Source of the DNA: an uncultured Prevotella sp.
GTDB taxonomy: Bacteria > Bacteroidota > Bacteroidia > Bacteroidales > Bacteroidaceae
Assembly (NCBI GenBank): GCA_937877685.1
Contig: CALFGU010000018.1
Coordinates: 1-39,815, forward strand
DNA: 39,815 bases
Direction of reading: 5' to 3'
Positions 25,866 through 36,700 of this stretch are shown here, piece by piece. How positions within the stretch are numbered: position 1 is the first letter of the stretch; each line of letters opens with the position of its first letter. A program made the position numbers and the translations under genes. The notes beneath the pieces were generated by a model, which ran no database searches, was not told the origin of the DNA, and saw only the letters and a program-made list of their open reading frames with translations.

Positions 25866-25903
25866 AACGAGCAGACTTGGAGATTCCATCGGGTCTGCTC
25901 GTT
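25866..25903 (-). other. Stem-loop between the PorT-like gene and feoAB
   Basis: AACGAGCAGAC (25866-25876) and GTCTGCTCGTT (25893-25903) give a perfect 11 bp stem with a 16-base loop. On the minus strand it is followed by TTCTTTCTTTG, a fair T-rich tail, so it could end the upstream transcript or act as an attenuator or processing site 22 bases before the feoAB start. Confidence 0.6.
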
Positions 25904-25918
25904 ATCTTTCAAGGACTT

Positions 25919-26635
25919 TTAGTTGATATCTATAAGATAAGAGAGTTTCGCAATTATGGCTCCATGGTTAGAGCGCGAGAACACGTCTTTCTTTGAATTT
26001 CCAAACACGTCTGACAAACCGTAATAGTAGCGACCTTCCAAAAGGAAATGTCCCGCTTTTGTGTTTAACTCTACACCGATACCGCCCGTAATGCCATAGT
26101 CAAACTTATGTTTCACGGGGAGGTCGTATTGCGCATACATATTGTTAGGTCTATCAGGTTTTCCTGAAGCATTGAGTGTCCACTGATTGCTAAACTCTTT
26201 GCTCTCTGAAATGCAATACCCAATTTGTGGACCTACGAGAAAAAAGAATTGCGCCCCCTTATCCTCCTTACCCCATGCCAAACGTGCAAGGAATGGCAAT
26301 TGTAAGTAGTCTAAGTTGGATTTAAACGTATCAGGCAAAGGATTGGAGTTGCTATCTAAAACGTCCTCTGTCCAACCTAATCGTGTGTAATTCAACTCTA
26401 CTTGCAAGGCACAATAAGCCGACAAAAACTTTTCACTCGTATATCTAAACGTCAACCCTACAGTTGGCGCGGTGTGGAACTTCTGTGTAATAATGGGGTC
26501 AAATCCCATTTTATTCATCGATGCACCCACACTCACCCCCAAGCACATGTCATTGCGATAATCGCCAATCTGTGCCTGTGTCGTGAATGTTGCTAACGCC
26601 ATGAAGAGCGCAAAAACAATGGATTTTAGTTTCAT
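25919..26635 (-). CDS. PorT-like outer-membrane beta-barrel protein
   Basis: 238 residues with signal peptide MKLKSIVFALFMALATFTTQA and mature start near QIGD. The rest alternates hydrophobic and polar residues as in an eight-stranded barrel, for example FLSAYCALQVELNYTRLGW, LDYLQLPFLARLAWG, FFFLVGPQIGYCI and HFLLEGRYYYGLSD, and ends with an aromatic/hydrophobic strand. It belongs to the broad PorT-family/OMP_b-brl_2 group of Bacteroidetes. Whether it is the type IX secretion PorT itself cannot be said. Its start codon overlaps the stop of the upstream LysM gene (TAATG), implying coupled translation. Confidence 0.8.
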   Translation of the reverse strand: MKLKSIVFALFMALATFTTQAQIGDYRNDMCLGVSVGASMNKMGFDPIITQKFHTAPTVGLTFRYTSEKFLSAYCALQVELNYTRLGWTEDVLDSNSNPLPDTFKSNLDYLQLPFLARLAWGKEDKGAQFFFLVGPQIGYCISESKEFSNQWTLNASGKPDRPNNMYAQYDLPVKHKFDYGITGGIGVELNTKAGHFLLEGRYYYGLSDVFGNSKKDVFSRSNHGAIIAKLSYLIDIN

Positions 26636-27936
26636 TATTCAATAATATCGGGAGTACTGCTTGAACCAAAACGGAGGAACATCATGCTGGCATTCACATA
26701 ACCGCCATACCCAAGTTTTTGGAATTTTAAGATTGATTGTAAGTAGTTGATGTCTTTACCACTTGCGTCTTTCAGCGAATTTTCACTCTGTGCGTTAAAG
26801 AGGTAGAGTCCGGTGTCATAACCAAGTTCTCCCATTCGGGGATGTAACTGAAGGGGATATTGCTTAAACCACTGATGATAAGCTTCTTCAAACGCAATAA
26901 CTTGCTTGCTATGCGCATTATAATAATCTTGCGAAAGAATGTGCGTGTCAAGCAAACCGAGCAACATATGATGCTCCATCGAGAAGGTCTGCCAAGCATT
27001 ATGCCCAACGACTGATATACTATGCGTCGTAGCGTCGTTTGTATATTCACGAACCTTATTTAAGATGCTCAACACATTTTCTTGATTGCTTCCGTCAAGC
27101 ACAATCACGTTAGATTGATTGGGGTGCAAGGCGTTCAACAAGTCTTGCTGTGTAAAGTTTGAAGAAAGGGTCTTCACCTCACGCCCCTTATTCTTCAAGT
27201 TGCTCACCCAGTGATTAACAACTTCAGCGTCCGTCGCATCTTTAGTCTTGATAACCACACACCTTTTCTTACCAAAAAGCGAATCAAACAACCTCCAACT
27301 CAATTCTTGAACTACCGCCGTTGGCGCATTCAGCAAATGTATATTGGAATTTGTTTCCACCTCCTTCACCTTTGAAGAGAAAGGCACAATCAACTGAACG
27401 CTCAAACTTTTCGCCACCTCTGACATCGCACTGAAATGCTGAGGATACAAAGGTCCGACAATCGCACTGGGCTTTATTTCTAAAAGAGCATTCACCACCT
27501 CACTTACACCCTGCTTTACCCCAGGTTCGTCAATCGCAACAACTTTAACCACACGTCCATTCTCACGCTCTTTATCAGCCGCCATCAACAAACCGCGATA
27601 AAACTCCAAACAGCGTTCGCCTTCCTTTCCAGCTGTGGTTAAAGGCAGAACAACTGCCACACAAAAGGTGTCTTGCGGAACCACAAACACTGGGGTTTTG
27701 GTCTTACGCTCAGGAATGTTCACCAAATATCCTTTCTTAATCTTCTTATTGGGTTTTGACGACATTTCTGGATTTACAGAAAGCAAATCTGCAATCGTCA
27801 CACCATATTTTTCTGACAAACTATGTAAAGTTTCCCCCTTCACTGCTTGATGCACACTCTGAATGCGGGTTTGAGCGATAAGTGAAGTCGAAAAAACTGT
27901 TAAAAATAAGAGTAAAATAGTGCGAATACACTGCAT
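26635..27936 (-). CDS. LysM domain plus periplasmic-binding-like protein
   Basis: 433 residues. A signal peptide ends near SLIAQ (residue 22). A single LysM domain (about 29-75: VHQAVKGETLHSLSEKYGVT...NPEM...KKGYLVNIP) should bind peptidoglycan. From about 90 to 390 the sequence reads as a type I periplasmic-binding fold like the branched-chain amino acid receptor family (VAVVLPLTTAGKEGERCLEFYRGLLMA, AIVGPLYPQ, VIVPFSSK, VIVLDGSNQENVLSIL). No ABC permease genes are near, so it probably does not serve an importer; LpoA-like peptidoglycan regulators have a comparable fold. It is coupled to the barrel gene. Confidence 0.8.
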   Translation of the reverse strand: MQCIRTILLLFLTVFSTSLIAQTRIQSVHQAVKGETLHSLSEKYGVTIADLLSVNPEMSSKPNKKIKKGYLVNIPERKTKTPVFVVPQDTFCVAVVLPLTTAGKEGERCLEFYRGLLMAADKERENGRVVKVVAIDEPGVKQGVSEVVNALLEIKPSAIVGPLYPQHFSAMSEVAKSLSVQLIVPFSSKVKEVETNSNIHLLNAPTAVVQELSWRLFDSLFGKKRCVVIKTKDATDAEVVNHWVSNLKNKGREVKTLSSNFTQQDLLNALHPNQSNVIVLDGSNQENVLSILNKVREYTNDATTHSISVVGHNAWQTFSMEHHMLLGLLDTHILSQDYYNAHSKQVIAFEEAYHQWFKQYPLQLHPRMGELGYDTGLYLFNAQSENSLKDASGKDINYLQSILKFQKLGYGGYVNASMMFLRFGSSSTPDIIE

Positions 27937-27966
27937 AATTATAGTGGTTTAGTATTTTATTCCTAG

Positions 27967-27974
27967 CAAAGGTA
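27967..27974 (-). promoter_or_regulatory. Candidate -7 element for the LysM-barrel operon (TACCTTTG)
   Basis: Minus-strand TACCTTTG, 31 bases before the LysM gene start; back to back with the element at 27996-28003. Confidence 0.5.
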
Positions 27975-27995
27975 AGCATTTATAAAAGAAAACCG

Positions 27996-28003
27996 TACTT
28001 TTG
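27996..28003 (+). promoter_or_regulatory. Candidate -7 element for the PD40 gene (TACTTTTG)
   Basis: TACTTTTG, 69 bases before the start codon at 28072. No clear -33 box. Confidence 0.5.
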
Positions 28004-28071
28004 AAGTCAAAAATCAGCAACGAATCTCTTTTATACTTTCATTTTTAAACCATAAACGATTTTTTGCCCCT

Positions 28072-29349
28072 ATGAATATGCCAAAATCACTGCTTGCGCT
28101 CCTTCTTTGTTGCTTCATAATCCCACCAACTTTCTCACAAAGCAAAAAGAAAAAGACAACAAAAGTCGACCCTCTCGAGGTCATCAACAATCATGTCGTG
28201 GCAGGCGATTATCCTCAAGCGCTTGAACGCATACAAGAGGAATTAACAAAGCAACGAAAATTAAGACGCCCCACCTGCGACATTGACGCTTTAGACTCAT
28301 TAGCCAATGTCCTCAGAATTGCAGAGACTAACATCCGAAGCACACAGCAAGTGGTTTTCATCGACAGCATTATCCTCCCCAAGGAAAAAGCGCTCCAGCA
28401 ACTGTCTCTTAACCCTGAAATGGGGAAAATCTGCCCAGCCTCAACCTTGCAAAAACTCATCCATCTCAAGATTGATTCTTTAGGTGAAGCTGCCTACCTT
28501 AACGCGTTGGGCGACAATGCGTTTTTACCCGTCACTCACGACGGAGTAAGTACCCTCTCACGCACCATGAAAACGGGAAGACAGTGGTCACAACCCGAAC
28601 CTCTTGAAATCACTGACCATGAAGATGTGAATCAGGATTTTCCCTTCTTACTCGCCGACGGCGTAAGTCTTTACTATGCCGCACAAACAGAAGACGGAAT
28701 CGGAGGGTGGGACATCTATGTCACCCGATATGACAACGAAGACAAGACTTTCCTCAAACCTCAGAACATCGGCATGCCCTTCAACTCTGAGGCCAACGAC
28801 TATATGTATTACATTGATGAAAGCACCAACACGGGCTATTTCCTAACTGACCGCCGACTCTCGCCTGATAGTGTGTGCCTCTACACCTTCATTCCTAACG
28901 CCATCCACACTCCCTACCCCACGGAAACGGATTTCGTTGAACTTTTCCAGGCTGCCAATATCCACTCCATCGCTACTACACAAATCGGACAAGAAGAAAA
29001 AATTGCTGAATGGAAAGCCCTACAACAAGTGGGCGACACAGGAAAAGAAAGCGCAAGTCATTTACAATTTATCATCAACAACACAACCGTTTACCACAAA
29101 TTTGATGATTTCAAAAACGCTGAGGCAAAACAACTCGCACAACAACTTGCCCAACATTATGCGTCCTTCAAATCGCAAGAAGCGCTCCTGAAATCCTTGC
29201 GCAAGCAATACGGAGAAAATCCCTCAACGATGCTCTACGACAACATCTTGCAAATCGAATTGGAGCGCGAACAAACTTTGCTGAACATCAAAAAGGCAGA
29301 AAAGCAAATGCGAGATTTGGAGAACCAACAATTAAGTTCTCGCCCATAA
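28072..29349 (+). CDS. Secreted PD40 (WD40-like) repeat protein
   Basis: 425 residues with a signal peptide ending near TFSQ (residue 23) followed by a very basic KKKKTTK stretch. A helical region with TPR-like character (about 34-110) precedes PD40-type beta segments: QDFPFLLADGVSLYYAAQ, IGGWDIYVTRYD, PQNIGMPFNSEANDYMYYI and NTGYFLTDRR. The C-terminus (about 330-420) is helical and probably coiled coil (EREQTLLNIKKAEKQMRDLE). PD40 proteins in Bacteroidetes are usually envelope scaffold or OmpA-linked proteins; there is no OmpA domain here. An ATG two codons downstream is an equal start candidate. It is divergent from the LysM operon. Confidence 0.75.
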   Translation: MNMPKSLLALLLCCFIIPPTFSQSKKKKTTKVDPLEVINNHVVAGDYPQALERIQEELTKQRKLRRPTCDIDALDSLANVLRIAETNIRSTQQVVFIDSIILPKEKALQQLSLNPEMGKICPASTLQKLIHLKIDSLGEAAYLNALGDNAFLPVTHDGVSTLSRTMKTGRQWSQPEPLEITDHEDVNQDFPFLLADGVSLYYAAQTEDGIGGWDIYVTRYDNEDKTFLKPQNIGMPFNSEANDYMYYIDESTNTGYFLTDRRLSPDSVCLYTFIPNAIHTPYPTETDFVELFQAANIHSIATTQIGQEEKIAEWKALQQVGDTGKESASHLQFIINNTTVYHKFDDFKNAEAKQLAQQLAQHYASFKSQEALLKSLRKQYGENPSTMLYDNILQIELEREQTLLNIKKAEKQMRDLENQQLSSRP

Positions 29350-29451
29350 ACAACCCTACAGCATCGTTCATTCTCCGCCTTGATTTCAGAAGACTTCTTG
29401 ACCTCACGACGGCAAAATCTCAACCCCCAAAAACTATATCTATTTTAGGAA

Positions 29452-29514
29452 AAATTCTTTCTCACTTAATTTTTCTTAAGTCTCAAATAATTTTAATTAA
29501 GTGAGGAAGAATTT
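29452..29514. repeat. Intergenic AT-rich repeat, copy C (hairpin form)
   Basis: Arms 29452-29471 and 29495-29514 are 20-base inverted repeats with one mismatch, around a 23-base loop that carries the TTAAGTCTCAAA core. It shares 27 identical bases with copy B and 34 of 36 with the inverse of copy A. It lies in the 225-base spacer before the nucleoside phosphorylase gene, where no promoter motif was seen. Confidence 0.85.
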
Positions 29515-29574
29515 CAAGTCAAATAAGAAGTCTCTCAACACCTCAAAACATATCAACCCTTAAACCTAAACACC

Positions 29575-30450
29575 ATGCGCCCCATCCCATCCTCCGAACT
29601 CATCATCAACGAAGATGGCAGCATATTCCACCTTCACTTACTGCCCGAACAATTAGCCGACAAAATCATCCTCGTGGGTGACCCTGACCGAGTGAAACTC
29701 GTGGCCAGCAATTTTGATGCCATCGAATGCGAAGTGGCCAACCGTGAATTCCGCACCATTACGGGCACCTATCAAGGCAAACGCATCTCCGTTATATCCA
29801 CAGGGATTGGTTGCGACAACATCGATATTGTCATGAATGAAATTGACGCATTGGCAAATATCGATTTCACCTCACGCACCGTTAATCCTCAACTCAAATC
29901 CCTTGAAATTGTGCGTATTGGCACCTGTGGCGGACTCCAACCTCATTGTCCCGTAGGCACCTTTATAGCAAGCGAAACGAGCATTGGTTTCGACGGTCTC
30001 CTCAATTTCTATGAAGGGCGCAATCAAGTGTGTGACCTTGACTTTGAAGCCGACTTCATGCGCCACATGAACTGGAAGGGCAACCAATGTATCCCCTATC
30101 CTTACGTCATTCACGCCAATGCCTCACTCACAGAGCGAATTGCGCAAACAGATATGGTTCGCGGTGTGACCATTGCCTGTGGCGGTTTTTACGGACCTCA
30201 AGGCAGAACGCTCCGTTTGCCACTTGCCGACCCGCAACAAAATGACAAAATCATGTCCTTCAAACGAGACGAGCAAGTCATCACCAATTTCGAAATGGAA
30301 AGTAGCGCCATCGCCGGCCTTTCAGCCCTTCTCGGACACAAAGCCCTCACCGTGTGTATGGTCATTGCCAACCGCGTTGCCCACGAAGCAAACACAGGTT
30401 ACCGCAACACCATTAACACCCTCATTCAAACCGTATTGCAACGCATATAA
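29575..30450 (+). CDS. Nucleoside phosphorylase (uridine phosphorylase-like)
   Basis: 291 residues, PNP/UDP family I. It cleaves nucleosides with phosphate to base and ribose-1-phosphate. VGDPDRV (about 32-38) carries the phosphate-binding GDPxR, EIVRIGTCGGLQ is the central strand with RxGTCGG, and TNFEMESSAI has the ribose-binding Glu-Met-Glu. The length is larger than E. coli Udp (253) because of insertions around 92-105 and 155-215. The FEMES signature and FYGPQGR suggest uridine rather than purine nucleosides, but substrate is not certain. A strong terminator follows. Confidence 0.88.
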   Translation: MRPIPSSELIINEDGSIFHLHLLPEQLADKIILVGDPDRVKLVASNFDAIECEVANREFRTITGTYQGKRISVISTGIGCDNIDIVMNEIDALANIDFTSRTVNPQLKSLEIVRIGTCGGLQPHCPVGTFIASETSIGFDGLLNFYEGRNQVCDLDFEADFMRHMNWKGNQCIPYPYVIHANASLTERIAQTDMVRGVTIACGGFYGPQGRTLRLPLADPQQNDKIMSFKRDEQVITNFEMESSAIAGLSALLGHKALTVCMVIANRVAHEANTGYRNTINTLIQTVLQRI

Positions 30451-30512
30451 CACCATCCCTATTTTATAGGAAGAAGCACAAAAATCACAAACAGTCAAAC
30501 ACACCTGACAAG

Positions 30513-30545
30513 TAAGGACGTACGGTCGTATGTCCTTATTTTTTT
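30513..30545 (+). terminator. Intrinsic terminator after the nucleoside phosphorylase gene
   Basis: TAAGGACGTAC (30513-30523) and GTATGTCCTTA (30528-30538) form an 11 bp stem with one G-U pair and a GGTC loop, then seven T (30539-30545). Confidence 0.88.
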
Positions 30546-30619
30546 AATGAACTATTTAAGGAAAGACAAGAACTATAACCTATTAATTTTCAAAGTCAAT
30601 TCATTATCCTCTCTCATAT

Positions 30620-30651
30620 TTTGTTCAAGTGGATTGAAATCCGTAATTTTG
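30620..30651 (+). promoter_or_regulatory. Full Bacteroidetes-type promoter for the giant GH89 gene
   Basis: TTTG at 30620-30623, a 20-base spacer, and TAATTTTG at 30644-30651. Both boxes fit the TTTG/TAnnTTTG consensus. Predicted leader about 65 bases. Confidence 0.65.
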
Positions 30652-30724
30652 CATAAATTAACTATAGAAGCACCTTGATACAAGGTACTAACTAAATAAT
30701 TATTAAATACATCAGTTCACTACT

Positions 30725-33700
30725 ATGAAGAAAAACTATTTACTAACCCTTCTACTGGCGCTGTGCACCTCGCTCCAGTGTTGGGCGGAGTTTAATCCCA
30801 CTCCGGGTAAGATGTATGCTCTGAAGGAAGTCACCTCGGGGTTGTATCTTGACATTCAGACGTTGGGGATTGTGGATGGCACTCGCAACACAAACAACAT
30901 TAGTTTGAATGCCAATCCTCGCATCATTTATTTTGAGAATGGTTCAACTTCTGGAACTTGGAAACTCAAAAACATCAATGGTAAATATGTTTACCATGTT
31001 ACCCCTAATAATGATGGACACTGGAATCCTGAGATTAAAGATACTCCCAGTGATTGGACAATTACTGAATCAAATGGGAAAATAACTATTGCCCGTTCTG
31101 ATAAGAAGTATATCAATGTGGACTCCAAAGTTGAAGGTAAGCCACTCTATTGCGATAAAGACACAGGAATGGAGTTTTCTCTCATAGATTTTCCAGGAAA
31201 GGACATCACTGGTGATGGTAAACAAGCGACTATCAGCATCCAAGATATAAATGGTTTGACAACCGTCCCCACTGGTACTGGTTGGACCATTTCTATGAAC
31301 GTAGAAAATCCTAACGGCGCTTCTTACAATGATTGGGGAACCAGCATTTTTGCAATAGGTAGTAATGCATTCCCTGAAAAGCAAGGTTATAAGGGCATCC
31401 AACTCTATTTACAAAGTTCTACCAATGGTGGGAAGTTGGACGCTGTATTTGATGGTGGCGACAACCTAATAGACAACGTGACTCACACTGGCAACTTTAG
31501 CACTATTGTTACCTACAATGGTGCCAATCGTTTGCAGATTAAGACGAAGAATGCTTCTAGTAATGAAGCCATCAACGATTACAAGGTGAATACAACTTTG
31601 GCAGAGTTTTCACAGTTATCTTATGGTCTTCCCACAGGTATTAACGTGAAGAACTTGACTCTTGAAACCTTAAACAACTGCGTTGATTACCCCACTCCAG
31701 CAACAGTAGATAACGGTAAATACACTTTCACATCGAACAAGATTCTGTATGCAGGCACTTGCAACAAGATTCGCTTTACGCTCACTGAGTCTGCTGCTTT
31801 CTACGAAAATAAAAAGAACCGCATGAGTTTTGACTCATTTGAACTCTTCGATGCTGATGGTAAAAAGGTTGACCTCAAAGATACTTACTTTAAAGGTAAC
31901 TACAACAAATCGTATGCAAATTTGCTTGATGGAGTTAATGCTGGAAACAATGGAGCTGGTTGTTGTTGCGGAGCATGGAATTCTGCTGATGAAGGACATG
32001 ATTATTTTGAACTCACTCTCCCCAACAGCATCGACCTTGGTGGCGCATTCTCATTCTCATTCGTTACGGAGAATACCACAATGAATGCTAAGGCATTTAA
32101 TATCATGATGTCTTATGTTGCTCCGAAGGACTATACATTCCAGATTTCCGGTAACGGCGAAAATGAGGTAGTTGTAACGCATAATGAAGAATCGCTTACA
32201 GCAGGTGCTACTATCAATATTGCGGAATTTGATGCCAATGCCGTTACAGCCACAGAAATTCCCGGTTATACATGGAAGGTGGTTGTCAATGAAGATGACG
32301 CAACCGTTACGCTTGTCTATACATCGGTTGAAATTATCGACAATCCCGCAGCAGTCGTAGCGCTTGCCAAGCGTATTGGTGGCGAAGGTGCAGCCGACAA
32401 GTTCAAATTTGTGCTCGACCCCTCGCTCAATTCAAAGCAGGAAGTATTTGTACTTGACGCAGAGGACAACAAGATTTTGATTAAGGGTACTACCATCAGT
32501 GCTATTACAACAGGTCTCGGTTGGTACTTGAACCACATTGCGAAAATTAATATTGCGTGGAACTCACTCAACGAAAAGACGGTGAGTGGCGCTGCATACG
32601 CAGACCTTTCAAACTTGCCTTTGCCCGCAATGACGGAAATGCATGCTTCTGATGCTAAGTACCGCTACTATCTCAACACTTGTACCTTCGGTTACTCTAT
32701 GACCTCATGGACATGGACCCGCTGGCAGCAGGAGATCGACTGGATGGCACTCCACGGTATCAATGCTCCTCTGAACCTCGTGGGTCTTGAAGTGGTTACT
32801 CGCAACTTCCTTAAAGAACTCGGTGTTAGCGAGACCGATATTGATAAATACATCGCAGGTCCTGGCTTTATGGCTTGGTTTGCCATGAATAACCTTGAGG
32901 GTTGGGGAAGTACCATCAACGCAACAGATGTTGCCATGAACGGTAATCCCGACTGGTGGTATGATCGTCAGGAGGAACTTTGTAAAAAGATGCTGCAGCG
33001 CATGCGCGAACTCGGTATGCAGCCCGTTATCCCTGGCTTTAGCGGTCAGGTGCCCAACTGCATCGTGAACTACACCATCGACGGCTTTAGCAGCAGTCAT
33101 GTCATTAACAATGGCTCTTGGGCTGGTGGCTATACACGTCCCGACATCTTGAACCCCAGCACAACGAGTTACGCAACATTTGCTCCTATCTATTACAAGC
33201 ATTTGCACGCGGTGATGGGTGTGTCTGAACTCTATAGCATGGACCCCTTCCATGAAGGTAATCTCCCCTCGGGCGTTACTAATGAAAATTGCTATCCCAA
33301 CATCATGAAGCATCTTGACGGATATCATGATGCGGTTGATAATGGTGTTAAGTCAAACTACAACGTGAGCAGCAAAGCTAAATGGATTATCCAGTACTGG
33401 CAGGGCGTGCCCCAAGATGGCGCATTTAGTGCAATGAGCAGTTATGGTGATCGCTTTATCGGTCTTGACCTCTTTGCCGACAATATCTATGCAGGCAATG
33501 CTGCAAAGTGGAGAGATACAGGGGATGCTTGTTACTTCAAAGGTCGTCCTTACATTTATTGCATGCTTCATAACTTCGGTGGTCGTAGCGGTATGCACGG
33601 TCGTTTGGAGACTACTATGGACGGTTATTTCCAGGCACTGGCCAAGAACAACAACTGCCAAGGTATCGGTGCTACTCCTGAGGGTACCGAAACCAACCCC

Positions 33701-36700
33701 ATCCTCTATGATATGCTCTTTGAACTTCCTTGGATGGATGTAAACAATCGTCCTTCTGCCGACGAGTGGTTGGAAGATTATGCTTATTCGCGCTACGGAA
33801 TACAGAATAGCACTGCTCTTTCTGCTTTGCAAAATTTGAAAAAATCGGTGTGGAATTGTCAAAGAAACCAGCAAGGTACTTCAGAAGCTATCATTCTTGG
33901 TCGTCCTCGTTGGACTTTTGGTGACGCTCAGCGCAATGACGGTACATCCTTGGAAGGTAGAAGTGTTTCTTCTTGGAGTGTTTCATCTATCTATTGGGAT
34001 ACACAGGATGTTTTATTGGCTGCCGATGATCTCTATTCTATCAAAGACCTTATCACTACCGAAGATGGTCGTGCAAACTTTGACTATGACTTTATCGAAG
34101 TTGTTCGTCAGGCAATGGTTGACCAAGCATCAGTATTGCTTCCTTTGATTAAGGCTGCACGAAACAACGGAGATACTGCAGAATACGAGAGACTATATAA
34201 GATGTTCCTGCAACTCATGCTCGACCTTGATGAAATGCTCTCTTATGATGAGAACTTCAAACTCGAGCGCTGGACAAGTTTGGCTCGCAATATTGCAAAT
34301 GAAGCAGCTGGCACTAATGCCAACGATCGTAACTGGCTCGAGTGGAATGCCCGTACACAAGTTACCGTATGGTCTAATGGCAATAATGGTTTGAATGACT
34401 ATTCAAATCGTTGCTGGGCTGGATTGATTAAGGACTTCCACTATCCTCGTTGGAAATACTTCTTTGAGAATAATGGTGGTGTCAAGGACGGTAACTGGTT
34501 CACAAGTGAGAAGGCTTGGACGGTAAACTTCACTGATTACGACTATTCAACTGTGACCATTCCTGGAGGTAAGACTGCTACAGAGAAGGCAGCCGAAACT
34601 TTTGGTAACTATTTTGGTCGTGTGAGGGGTGCTACGAAGAACTACATTTTCCCCATGGGTATTACAACCAATGCGACAAAGTGTGATGTAACGCCCACTG
34701 TTAATCGCGGACAGACAGTGGAGCTTCCCCTTATCATTGGTAAGAGTGTAACCATTTCAAGCGTTTGGATTGACCTTAACGCCGACGGCAATGCCGGCAA
34801 CGGTGAGACACTCACAGCAAACGGCAACAATGTAACAATCCCTGCCGAAGCCAAGATTGGTAAGACTACTGCACAGGTAGTATACAGTGATGGCACCGAC
34901 ATCACCTTCAACCTTGCCCTCGTTGAGGAAATCTCAGAGGAGCGCACTGTTACAGCCGTAGCAGGTGCAAACGGTTCTGTTGCTATCGAAGGAACAAATG
35001 AACTCTCAATCACCAATGCCGAAGCCGTGAAGATGACGGCTACTGCCAATACCGGTTACAACTTCGAAAAGTGGACCGATGCCCAAGGTAACACAGTGAG
35101 CAACGATAACCCCTATATATATTATGGTAAGGGGGCTGCTACTTTCACCGCCAACTTTATCCAAAATAAGTGGGGTGTAGTTGCATGTGGCGCAGATGTT
35201 GATGGAGAAGGAACTGTTAAGGATGAGGCTGCAGTAATGGCGGATGTTAAAAACAATAACCAGTATATTCATAACCTTACCCTCTCATACTATAACCGCG
35301 AGGCTGAAACAATCTTTGAGCCGACAACTGCTCCTACAAGCATCTTTACTACAATTCCCCAGATTGTAAATGTTCCTCAAGGTGCAAGTTTCACTGTAGA
35401 GTATGACAAGGGCATTAGCAATCAATTTCAGCATTGCTACTTCCGTGCCTATATCGACCTTAATGCCGACGGTGACTTTGATGACGAGGGAGAATTGTTG
35501 AAGGAGGTAGGTTCTAAGGGTGCCCAAAATACTGCGGTATGTTCAAACTCTATCAATGTATTGCTTCCTTATACAATGCCCTTGGGTATCACCCACATGC
35601 GCTTGCGTTTTGATAGTGCTTGGAATATTGGTGATGGAGCAAAGGCTAAGTCTGTTCGTCCCGTATACGATTTGGTGATCAATGTAACTGAAGGTAGCGA
35701 TAAGGCAGCTCACATCACTGTTGCTTCTAATAACGATGCATGGGGTACAGCAAAGGTGTGGACCGAGGAAACTCCAGGTTGGACAGCATCAAACGAGTGG
35801 AATGTAAGTACAGGTATCTATGCTAAGATTAAGGCTGTCAAGGCGAGCGACGATGTAGAGTTCCTCGGCTGGTACGACCAATACGGCCGCTTGCTTACCA
35901 ACGAGCTCGAATATTCAATGCTCGCTCGCGAAGACGCCACCTACACCGCTCGCTTCCGCAAAGCGTTAGATATCGACGGTTGGGAGTTTGAGTATCGTAC
36001 CGAACCTGGTGAGGTTGTAACAAATAAGCTTGCCAATGGAGTAAAGCCCGAGGCTGGTAAGACCTATTATATATACGCGCCCACGCGACCCACTAACAAT
36101 GGTGAGTATGTGAACCGCTATCTCTACAATAACAGTGGAACACTTACTTTGAGCACCACAGAATCAACGGCTGCAAGCTACTTGTGGGTGTGTGGTATTG
36201 AAGATGGTAAATACACCTTCCAGAATGTTGCTGATCCTGCAAAGTATTTGAAGCATAAAGGTTTGGCAAATGCACCCTATGGATTCGAACTGGGAACAGG
36301 TACTACATACTATGAAGGTATCACCTTGCAGTCTGTACCGGGTGATGGAGAAACTCGTAACCTCTTCTTTGTTATAAATGACAATGGTAGTGGCTTTAAT
36401 CATTCAACAAGAGCACACAACCAGTCTACAGAAGACTATACTACCGACTTCGTATTTACAGAAGTATCTACTCCCAATGTAGTCATCCTCACCAGCGTCC
36501 GCAAGAGCGGTGACCACGACCTTGACATTCCCGAGACTGTAGAAATCTTGGGTGAGCAGTGCAAGGTTGTAGGTTTCGACAACAATCTCTTCAATAACAA
36601 CAAGGACTTGTGGTCAATCAGCTTGCCCTCAACAATTGAGACTTTGAGTAACAATGTGTTGTTCCGTACAAGTGTGAAGGGTGAAAACACTCCTACTTCC

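Noticed and set aside
25845..25889. Upstream ATG extending FeoAB by 15 residues
   Set aside because: It lies in the loop of a hairpin, and the FeoA domain begins exactly at MKLSDLHTGE.
32705..33328. 207-residue antisense frame within the giant gene
   Set aside because: It mirrors the GH89 barrel codons in the opposite frame, has no promoter and an unnatural composition.
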